From NCBI RefSeq assembly GCF_018860915.1, contig NZ_JAHKQD010000048.1, positions 62,001 through 126,000 on the forward strand: a stretch of DNA of 64,000 nt, read 5' to 3'. A program made the position numbers and the translations under genes. Below, in pieces: positions 55,034-61,799 of the stretch. How positions within the stretch are numbered: the first letter of the stretch is position 1; every line of letters starts with the position of its first letter. The notes under the pieces are model-generated. The model did not search any database, was not told the origin of the DNA, and was given only the letters and a program-made list of their open reading frames with translations. This stretch comes from Colwellia sp. C2M11. Its GTDB lineage: Bacteria > Pseudomonadota > Gammaproteobacteria > Enterobacterales > Alteromonadaceae.

Positions 55034-55055
55034 GCACATTATTTGCAATTTCTGT
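55034..55055. promoter_or_regulatory. Tandem TGCAC repeat 2 (upstream of the EF-hand gene)
   Basis: TGCACATTATT (55034-55044) is followed by TGCAATTTCTG (55045-55055), the second half-site imperfect. It lies 87 bases before the EF-hand start, nearly the same distance as for repeat 1. Confidence 0.65.
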
Positions 55056-55142
55056 TGTTAATATTACTTTGAAAAATAGCTTTGCATAGTAATTTTGAAC
55101 ATGGTTATTCACAGTATTAACCATGCAGCAACAGGAGATTTT

Positions 55143-55442
55143 ATGAATATATATATCAAGCAGGCAATAGTCGTTACATTATTAGTCTTAGCCTCAAACC
55201 AAGTATTAGCAAAAAACACTCAAAATGACGGAGATAGACCATCTCGCCCTACTTTTGAATCCATAGACAGTAATAGTGATGGTGATATCGATTTTGATGA
55301 GTTTTCATCTCAGGAACTGCCGCATGGTGACCATCAAACCGTATTCGATGAAATAGATACTGACAACAATGGCGTGATAAGTAATGAAGAATTTACTAAC
55401 CATAAGCCGCCAAGACCACAAAATCGTAAGGGTAACTCATAA
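55143..55442 (+). CDS. Secreted two-EF-hand protein
   Basis: A 99-residue predicted periplasmic calcium-binding protein. The ATG at 55143 has AGGAG seven bases upstream and opens a signal peptide (IKQAIVVTLLVLASNQVLA-KN); the longer in-frame start lacks these. Two canonical EF-hand loops follow: DSNSDGDIDFDEF and DTDNNGVISNEEF, each with acidic ligands at positions 1, 3, 5 and 12. The C-terminus is proline-rich and basic (HKPPRPQNRKGNS). Its stop overlaps the start of the next gene by one base. It may act as a calcium sensor for the kinase or the CotH protein, which is inference. Confidence 0.88.
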   Translation: MNIYIKQAIVVTLLVLASNQVLAKNTQNDGDRPSRPTFESIDSNSDGDIDFDEFSSQELPHGDHQTVFDEIDTDNNGVISNEEFTNHKPPRPQNRKGNS

Positions 55443-55903
55443 TGATTAATAACATCAGCTCTAGCATGCAAATGCCACAACAAAGAACAGAACAAAGTTT
55501 AACTGAAGATCAACAAAGCATTCTGAGCGAAACATTATCGCAATATGATGCAGAAAATTTGAGCGAATCAGATGCCCTTAACATTGTCGAAACCCTGTCA
55601 CAAGCTGGAATTCAGCCTAGTGGAGCAATGGAAAAAGCAATGTCTGATTTAGGTTTTGACGCAAAAAGTATTGGTGACATAGCCAACGTATCTGAAGACG
55701 GTAACAGACCACCGCCACCGCCGAAACAAAGTACGGAAGAAATTACTTCAATGGTTGATTACTTAGCAGAACTGATGGAAGAAAAGTTAGCAGCAAGTAG
55801 CAGTAACGAACTAAGCGATGAAGATAAGGAATCTATCTTAACGCAAGTTTACCAAAAATTTGATATTGAAGATGGTGAATCCATTATTAATACCACTGCA
55901 TAA
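55442..55903 (+). CDS. Hypothetical proline-containing protein coupled to the EF-hand gene
   Basis: A 153-residue acidic protein with no signal peptide or membrane helix, so cytosolic unless exported by another route. I do not recognise a family. The first half (LTEDQQSILSETLSQYDAENLSESDALNIVETLSQAGI) reads like two degenerate EF-hand-type helix pairs, without calcium loops. A PPPPPK stretch (about residue 91) links it to a second helical half ending in LTQVYQKFDIEDGESIINTTA. It starts on the last base of the EF-hand gene, which implies translational coupling and a shared role. Confidence 0.75.
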   Translation: MINNISSSMQMPQQRTEQSLTEDQQSILSETLSQYDAENLSESDALNIVETLSQAGIQPSGAMEKAMSDLGFDAKSIGDIANVSEDGNRPPPPPKQSTEEITSMVDYLAELMEEKLAASSSNELSDEDKESILTQVYQKFDIEDGESIINTTA

Positions 55904-55936
55904 AACTTACACTGACTTTAATATTTAGCTTGTTTA

Positions 55937-56196
55937 TACCCGTTACCATTCAAGATGCAGGTTTCAGTGGGAACTAAAAACAATTTAGGCAAGGCATTAA
56001 GTTTACGTCATGGTTATTCCCTTACTAAAGTTAATAACGCGGCATAAATTGTTTTTAGACCCATCGAAGAAGCGCTTGAGCAAAATCACTTCTTCGTTAG
56101 TGCTTTTTATAAGGGAGCGACCATTATTACAAAACACTGCCTTGAATTGATATCGCTCAAGCACTCTGAAATACGCATATTGATTGGTAACGGGTA
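55937..56196. mobile_element. MITE-like non-autonomous element (TA-flanked)
   Basis: Terminal inverted repeats at 55935-55958 and 56175-56198 match over 24 bases with two differences (outer TATACCCGTTACCA exact), and TTTCAG homology continues inward. Two inner inverted pairs are exact: TAAAAACAATTTA (55975) with TAAATTGTTTTTA (56045), and GCTTGAGC (56074) with GCTCAAGC (56155). No ORF fits a transposase. If the flanking TA is the target duplication, the element is 260 bp and would be mobilised by an IS630/Tc1-mariner-type transposase; the TA reading is uncertain, because TATA ends are ambiguous. Confidence 0.75.
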
Positions 56197-56287
56197 TATA
56201 TTCAGTGTTGTTCTGAAAAAAGCGTTGCTCTTATAAGGGTAACGCTTTTTTTAATTTTGTCATATTATTGTAACATTCCTCATTTGT

Positions 56288-56309
56288 TGCACATTGTTTG
56301 CACCGTCTC
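56288..56309. promoter_or_regulatory. Tandem TGCAC repeat 3 (upstream of the CotH gene)
   Basis: TGCACATTGTT (56288-56298), identical to the second half of repeat 1, is followed directly by TGCACCGTCTC (56299-56309). It lies 44 bases before the CotH start and just right of the MITE-like element. Confidence 0.7.
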
Positions 56310-56353
56310 TTAATAAAGTGTCCTTCTCGTATGACTTTTTAAGAAGCTAACAA

Positions 56354-58966
56354 ATGAAATATTCACCTCTCTTATCTTATACTTTATTACTCAGTAGCAG
56401 CTTGTTATTCGGCTGTGGTGATTCGAGTAGTGAAGATAGTTCTACTGAAAGTGACCCAACCGTCAATGATTCAACTGAAATCACACAACCCTCAACGTTT
56501 TCAAGCTTGATTATCAATGAAATTGTCGCCAGCGCTGCAGATGATGGTAACGATTGGATTGAGTTATATGCGCTTGAAGGCCCAGTAAATTTATCAAGTT
56601 ATAGCATAGTGGATGATAGTACAGAACACGCTGCTCAAGCATTACCTGATATTACATTAGCTCAAGGCGACTTTATTGTTATTCAAGCCATTGATGAAAA
56701 CGACACCCCACCTACCGATGGTTATTATGTAACATTTAAACTAGGTAGTGATGATGCTGTCACCTTATTTAAAGATGATGTGCAAGTAGATCAACTAGAT
56801 TGGGAAGAAGGCGATGCAATCGAAGGCACTAGTTATGGGCTATTCATTGATGGCTCAGGTAGTGAGCAAACGTTATCACCAACCCCTGGAGAGGCTAATA
56901 TAGAATACACTGCCACTGAAGTAGTTATTCGCGATGTAATACTTAACGAAGATGCACCACTACGTATTAATGAAATTGTCGCTAATGATAGTGACGGAGG
57001 TTATGACTGGTTTGAGCTTTATGCTACTGGAGATACTGCGGTTTATTTAGGTGACTACACCATAGCAGATGAAAATAATGAATTATTTTCTCTACCTAGT
57101 ATAACACTGAATCCAGGGGAGTTTTACCAAATATATGCGACAAGTGATGAGATAGAAAATAGCGAGACCATTAACTTAAAGCTAGGCTCAAGTGACCAAT
57201 TAAGCTTGTATCAAAGAGACGATCTTGTTGACCAACTAAAATGGAGTAAAGGACAAGCATTAATTAATTATAGTTATGGTCGCTTTCCTGATGGCAGTGA
57301 CGGAACCCAAACACTGAGACCTTCACCTAAAGCTTATAACAGCACAGCACTTCATGGCCCATTATTAATTAATGAAATAGTGGCAAGTGATATTGATGGC
57401 GGCAATGATTGGTTTGAATTATATAACAATGGCACTACCAATATTTCTCTTGCAAATTATCAAGTTATTGATGAAAGTGATGACATTGATCCCGTAACAC
57501 TACCTGACGTTGTTTTAGCGCCTAATGAATATATCGTTATCTACGCAACAGATGAAGATCCGAATGATTATTACGTTCCTTTTAAACTAGGTAAAACAGA
57601 CGAATTAAGTCTTATATTAAATGATGAAACCGTTGATTATATCGATTGGGACGACAGTGATGTTATTGCTGGCTTTAGTTATGGATTAAGCGATAGTTCC
57701 AATAGCAGCGAAACCAGCTGGGATAAAGACTTTTTAACACCAACACCTGGTAGAGAAAATGAACTAGCGACCGCTTTTAACTTAAGTGTTGTTAATGATT
57801 TATACATTAATATCAGTACCGAAAACTGGCAAGATATTTTAGAGAACCCGCTTGACGAAGAATACCATGAAACCAGCATCACCTTTAATGGTGTAACGTT
57901 AGACAGTGTTGCTATTCGAACTAAAGGTGGTTCCAGTTTAAGCAGCGTTGCACAATCAACCAGTGACCGATATAGCTTTAAACTTGATATTAATGAATAT
58001 GTTGACGGACAAAAATTCTTTGGTCTGAAGAAGTTTACCCTTCAAAACTCTTTTAACGATCCTTCTTATATGCGTGAAGTGATCGCCTACGAATTGCTAG
58101 ATGAAATGGGCGTAGCAACACCAAAAAATTCTTATGTTAACTTCTACGTCAACGGTGAACTATTTGGCTTATACCTTATGGTTGAAGCGATTGATGGTGA
58201 ATTTTTAGAGAATCACTTCACTAACTCGAATGGTGACCTATACAAGCCAGACGGTACAGGTAGCGATCTGCTCTGGATAAATGGTGACATTGATAGCTAC
58301 AGTGACATTAATTTACAAACCAACGAAGAAACCACTGATAACGGTGCCTTTATCAATTTTGTTGAACAAATGGATAATGGCTCTACTGACGTAATTGATA
58401 CTGATAGCTTACTTAGATATATGTCAGTTAGTGTTGCCTTATCAAACCTCGACAGTTATCACGGTACTTTAGCGCATAACTACTACATTTATGAACAAGA
58501 TGGCGTCTTTAGTTTCCTACCTTGGGATTTTAATGAGTCTTTTGGCACATTTTCTATGAACTGTAATGCCGATATGAGAGAGCTTTATATCGACGAGCCA
58601 ACCAGTGGTGCTCTGGCTGATAGACCTATGATTGCTAATGTATTCGCCGATGATGACAGCTTAGCTATTTACCATGAATATTTATGGCAATTAATCGACG
58701 GGCCTTTATCAAGTGGTACTTTCAGTGCACGTGTCACAGAAATTGCAGATTTAATTCGTGAACATGTAGCGAACGATCCAAGTGCTTTTTATGGTGAAGC
58801 TGCATTCGAGCAAAACCTTAATTCGACAGTGAGTAACTTTTTTGGCTTAACCGAGTTTGTCGACTACCGTGTAGAGAATATGACTAAGCAATTGCTAGGT
58901 GATCTTCCTTCAACCAATAATGGTAGTGGTTTTTGTAGTAGCTCAGTTGGTGGTCCACCGCGTTAA
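56354..58966 (+). CDS. Lipoprotein with three lamin-tail domains and a CotH kinase domain
   Basis: An 870-residue predicted surface or periplasmic lipoprotein (lipobox LLFGC, Cys21). Three lamin-tail domains follow, each opening with INEIVA and DWFELY/DWIELY (about 53-185, 204-330 and 337-460). The CotH domain (about 475-860) is an atypical protein kinase fold: RTKGGSS, the ATP-binding lysine in YSFKLDIN, the NLDSYHGTLAHNYYIY region near 698-712 with the catalytic Asp, and FLPWDFNESFG near 722 as the metal-binding motif. CotH of Bacillus phosphorylates spore-coat proteins. Substrate here unknown. The C-terminus ends GGPPR. Confidence 0.9.
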   Translation: MKYSPLLSYTLLLSSSLLFGCGDSSSEDSSTESDPTVNDSTEITQPSTFSSLIINEIVASAADDGNDWIELYALEGPVNLSSYSIVDDSTEHAAQALPDITLAQGDFIVIQAIDENDTPPTDGYYVTFKLGSDDAVTLFKDDVQVDQLDWEEGDAIEGTSYGLFIDGSGSEQTLSPTPGEANIEYTATEVVIRDVILNEDAPLRINEIVANDSDGGYDWFELYATGDTAVYLGDYTIADENNELFSLPSITLNPGEFYQIYATSDEIENSETINLKLGSSDQLSLYQRDDLVDQLKWSKGQALINYSYGRFPDGSDGTQTLRPSPKAYNSTALHGPLLINEIVASDIDGGNDWFELYNNGTTNISLANYQVIDESDDIDPVTLPDVVLAPNEYIVIYATDEDPNDYYVPFKLGKTDELSLILNDETVDYIDWDDSDVIAGFSYGLSDSSNSSETSWDKDFLTPTPGRENELATAFNLSVVNDLYINISTENWQDILENPLDEEYHETSITFNGVTLDSVAIRTKGGSSLSSVAQSTSDRYSFKLDINEYVDGQKFFGLKKFTLQNSFNDPSYMREVIAYELLDEMGVATPKNSYVNFYVNGELFGLYLMVEAIDGEFLENHFTNSNGDLYKPDGTGSDLLWINGDIDSYSDINLQTNEETTDNGAFINFVEQMDNGSTDVIDTDSLLRYMSVSVALSNLDSYHGTLAHNYYIYEQDGVFSFLPWDFNESFGTFSMNCNADMRELYIDEPTSGALADRPMIANVFADDDSLAIYHEYLWQLIDGPLSSGTFSARVTEIADLIREHVANDPSAFYGEAAFEQNLNSTVSNFFGLTEFVDYRVENMTKQLLGDLPSTNNGSGFCSSSVGGPPR

Positions 58967-59069
58967 GACTCAATAATAATTATAGTGACAGAAGCGAGCC
59001 CCCTCATATAACGCTCAATTCTGTCTCTGTATTCCCCGTCTATCACTATTAATTTTGAGCGAGAAACCA

Positions 59070-59984
59070 ATGGAAATTACGCAACCTAATTTTGATCATG
59101 GTAACAACAATGATTTTTTTCAAAGCCCTGATTTACATATAAAAAACAAAATAAATATTGATGAAGCGAGCGTATTAGCAGATACAAAAATTTCGCCCCA
59201 TCCATCATTAGAAGAAGCATTAAGTTTATTTAACAGTCATGGCCTTAATGACCTTGATGCGGCTAATTTAATGAATAGGGTGGATAGTAAATTTATTCTG
59301 CCATTAGCATTTTTACCTGATTTACTTATACAGTTAAAAAGCTCATATACCGTACTTGAAATAAACAGTAATCGAGTTTCTAGTTACCACAATCAGTATT
59401 TTGACACACCTAATATGTCACTGTACCACGATCACCATAATGGTAAATTAAACCGCTATAAAGTACGTCGTCGTCGTTATGTTGATACGAATACTGAATT
59501 TTTAGAAGTAAAACTAAAAAACAATAAAAAACGTACCATCAAAAGTCGAATTAAGCTTGCTGGTGAAGAAAATGAGTATGCTCGATGTGCGCAATTTATT
59601 GATAAAAAAATGCATATCAACGTTAATACCCTAGATATCAGCCAACAAGGTGGCTACAAGCGTATTGCATTGGCTAACGAAGCACAGGCAGAACGACTAA
59701 CGCTAGACTTTGATCTTTGGTACCAAGACCGCAGAGGAAATAACAACGTAAAACTTCCTGGTTTTTTTATTGCAGAGCTTAAACAAAATAAAAAGTCTAA
59801 ACGCTCACTTTTTTATCAACTAATGAGCACCAACAATATTTTTCCTACTTCTTTTAGTAAGTACTGTATTGGCTGCGCATTGCTATACAACACGTCAATA
59901 AAATCGAATCAATTTAAAGCCATTTTGTCACATATAGAAAAACTTAACCGCATTGAGCAAACTTCATTTTTAAAGAGTAATTAG
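59070..59984 (+). CDS. VTC-domain polyphosphate polymerase family protein
   Basis: A 304-residue cytosolic protein of the VTC domain family, whose yeast member Vtc4 makes polyphosphate from ATP in a basic tunnel. The tunnel-type residues are all visible: R70 and K74 (MNRVDSKFIL), YFDTPNMSLY, the RYKVRRRRY cluster at 129-137, E146 and K148 (FLEVKLK), KKRTIKSR (153-160), R209 (ERLTLDFDL), E236 and K238 (IAELKQ) and K264 (SFSKYC). A TTG five codons earlier is a possible alternative start. The DUF4956 gene begins one base after its stop. Activity is inferred from conserved residues. Confidence 0.88.
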   Translation: MEITQPNFDHGNNNDFFQSPDLHIKNKINIDEASVLADTKISPHPSLEEALSLFNSHGLNDLDAANLMNRVDSKFILPLAFLPDLLIQLKSSYTVLEINSNRVSSYHNQYFDTPNMSLYHDHHNGKLNRYKVRRRRYVDTNTEFLEVKLKNNKKRTIKSRIKLAGEENEYARCAQFIDKKMHINVNTLDISQQGGYKRIALANEAQAERLTLDFDLWYQDRRGNNNVKLPGFFIAELKQNKKSKRSLFYQLMSTNNIFPTSFSKYCIGCALLYNTSIKSNQFKAILSHIEKLNRIEQTSFLKSN

Positions 59985-59985
59985 T

Positions 59986-60603
59986 ATGACTGAATTAGAC
60001 ATCATTTTTATCACCCGTTTTTTCATAAACTTAGCGTCATTATTTCTATTATGTTACGCCTGTTATTATCGCGTTAACAAAAACTCAACCGTAGCAAGTT
60101 CCTTTGTTTTATTTGGTGTGGGTATTTTTGTGATCACTTACCTTCTACATGGCGTTGATATGTCTATGGAGTTTTCTTTCGGACTATTTGCTGTTTTCAC
60201 TATGCTCAGATACCGCACTGAATCTATTTCTATTAAAGAAATGACTTACTTGTTTTTAGTAACCGCGATTGCTTTATTAACATCGGTTGGTCAAATGAAC
60301 TTAATGGATTTAATGACACTTAACATTGTGATTTGTCTGCTCGCTTTTGTAATGGACTCCAAACTATTTAGCAAAGGTTATCTAACACAGAGTATTTGTT
60401 ATGAACGAATAGAAAACATAACGCCTGCAAATAGAAATATATTGATTAACGACTTAAGGGTAAGAACGGGCTTACAAGTTGAAACTGTAGAAATTGAACA
60501 TATCGACTTTCTACGTGATACCGCTCAATTAACGGTGAGTTATAGCCCGCAAGCCAGTAATTCGACTCATACAGCTTCACAAACTCTAATTAAAACAAGC
60601 TAG
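59986..60603 (+). CDS. DUF4956 integral membrane protein
   Basis: A 205-residue membrane protein with about five hydrophobic segments in the first 130 residues (FFINLASLFLLCYACYY, SFVLFGVGIFVITYLLHGV, FSFGLFAVFTML, MTYLFLVTAIALLTSV, LNIVICLLAFVM) and a cytosolic C-terminal domain. The loop LRYRTESISIKEMTYLF is the most conserved-looking part of DUF4956. In many genomes this family neighbours VTC-domain genes, so it may be the membrane partner that anchors polymerase or moves polyphosphate; no experiment known to me shows this. It is tightly packed between the VTC and porin genes. Confidence 0.85.
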   Translation: MTELDIIFITRFFINLASLFLLCYACYYRVNKNSTVASSFVLFGVGIFVITYLLHGVDMSMEFSFGLFAVFTMLRYRTESISIKEMTYLFLVTAIALLTSVGQMNLMDLMTLNIVICLLAFVMDSKLFSKGYLTQSICYERIENITPANRNILINDLRVRTGLQVETVEIEHIDFLRDTAQLTVSYSPQASNSTHTASQTLIKTS

Positions 60604-60613
60604 AGGTAATACT

Positions 60614-61699
60614 ATGAACCAGACTCCCTTACTTGCAAAATTAATAACATTTACATTATCTTGCTGTGTACTTAGTCCAATATTACAAGCAAAAAGTAAT
60701 AATGTTGATATCAGTGGTTACGTTATGATTGATCATAACGATTTTGACGATTCCTTTTTAGAAAATGAGGGCGAGCCAACAAGCGAAACAGCTATTCGTC
60801 GCGCTCGACTTAGCTTTAAAAATAAAATTGATGATAATTGGAAAACAAAACTACAACTAGGATTTTCGGATGACACAGCAGAAATTAAAGACGCGTATCT
60901 AAAATATAGTGGCTGGCAATGGGCGGATCTTACCTTAGGACAACAAAAAGAAGGCTTTGGCTTAGAAAAGTTAACCAGTTCACGCAACACCATGATGATG
61001 GAGCGCAGCTTAGTTACCGAAGCTCTTAGTCCTGGACGTTCTATCGGGGCCAATTTATCGGGTGATTTCTCATCGTTTACATGGCAACTTGGTTATTTTA
61101 GACCCGACGAAACTCAAAGTAGTTCAGCGATAACAGGCCGATTGACTTGGCTTCCTTGGCAACAAGAAAATAATCTGGTTCACCTCGGTGTCGCATTTAG
61201 TGAGCGCGATCTTGATGGTAGTGAATATCGTATTAATGAACCGCTTGAAGTCAATTTTTCTGATTCTTTATTTGAAGGTACAGATCTATTAGCTGAAGAT
61301 GTTTCCTTACAAGGAATAGAATTTTTATGGCAACAACATGGTTTTACGACAACGGCAGAATGGCAGAAAGCCCGAGTAACTGATGTTAATTCACAAGAGT
61401 ATGATTATGAAGGTGGCTACTTACAAGTAAGCTATCAATTGTCGGGTGATAACCGAGAATACAAAAAAGGTGAATTAGGCAATGTCATTACACCAGGTTG
61501 GGAGTTAACAAGCCGATATAGTCAATTGGAATTAGTTGAAGAAGCAGAGAAAGCACAAATTTATTCGGTCGGCGTAAACTATACCATGGACAAAAACCTG
61601 AAATTTATGGCTGACTATATAAAAACCAAGCAATTAAAAAACAGTAGTGAATTTGACGCAGGAAATGCTATTACTTTAAGAGCACAATATACTTTCTAA
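60614..61699 (+). CDS. OprO/OprP-like phosphate-selective porin
   Basis: A 361-residue outer-membrane beta-barrel. The signal peptide (about 1-26, LITFTLSCCVLSPILQA) precedes strand patterns of the Porin_O_P family: AIRRARLSFKNKIDDNWKTKLQLGFSD split around a turn, IKDAYLKYSGWQWADLTLGQQKEGFGLEKLTSS, MMMERSLVTEALSPGRSIGANLSG, and a C-terminal ALTLRAQYTF-like end with terminal phenylalanine. Relatives OprP and OprO of Pseudomonas import phosphate and pyrophosphate/polyphosphate. It starts ten bases after the DUF4956 gene, which ties the operon to phosphate compounds. Confidence 0.88.
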   Translation: MNQTPLLAKLITFTLSCCVLSPILQAKSNNVDISGYVMIDHNDFDDSFLENEGEPTSETAIRRARLSFKNKIDDNWKTKLQLGFSDDTAEIKDAYLKYSGWQWADLTLGQQKEGFGLEKLTSSRNTMMMERSLVTEALSPGRSIGANLSGDFSSFTWQLGYFRPDETQSSSAITGRLTWLPWQQENNLVHLGVAFSERDLDGSEYRINEPLEVNFSDSLFEGTDLLAEDVSLQGIEFLWQQHGFTTTAEWQKARVTDVNSQEYDYEGGYLQVSYQLSGDNREYKKGELGNVITPGWELTSRYSQLELVEEAEKAQIYSVGVNYTMDKNLKFMADYIKTKQLKNSSEFDAGNAITLRAQYTF

Positions 61700-61722
61700 T
61701 TTCAAGTTTATTGAATAAGTAG

Positions 61723-61754
61723 CGTTTTAACTAGTATTACCACTAGTTAAAACG
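61723..61754. terminator. Bidirectional hairpin between the porin and the helicase gene
   Basis: A perfect 13-bp stem (CGTTTTAACTAGT / ACTAGTTAAAACG) with loop ATTACC lies midway between the two convergent genes. Inner Ts fall within the stem; the tail is weak on both strands. Confidence 0.7.
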
Positions 61755-61799
61755 ACTTCAAGCAAGTTAGCTAGGCTACTGACTAAGTTTATCGCTATT

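Larger units (their letters stand above)
55904..56353. other. Intergenic region with a MITE-like element and the CotH promoter
   Basis: The 450-base gap splits the locus. About 260 bases of it are the inverted-repeat element at 55937-56196. The remainder, right of the element, holds the TGCAC repeat at 56288 and the promoter of the CotH gene. Confidence 0.7.

Noticed and set aside
55442-55903. Orphan protein as a further EF-hand protein
   Set aside because: The helix pairs resemble EF-hands but no loop has the acidic ligands D-x-D/N-x-D-G, so calcium binding is not supported.
58967-59069. Hairpin GACAGAA / TTCTGTC between the CotH and VTC genes
   Set aside because: Only 7 bp with a 22-base loop and no T-run; too weak to call a terminator, so the genes may well be cotranscribed.
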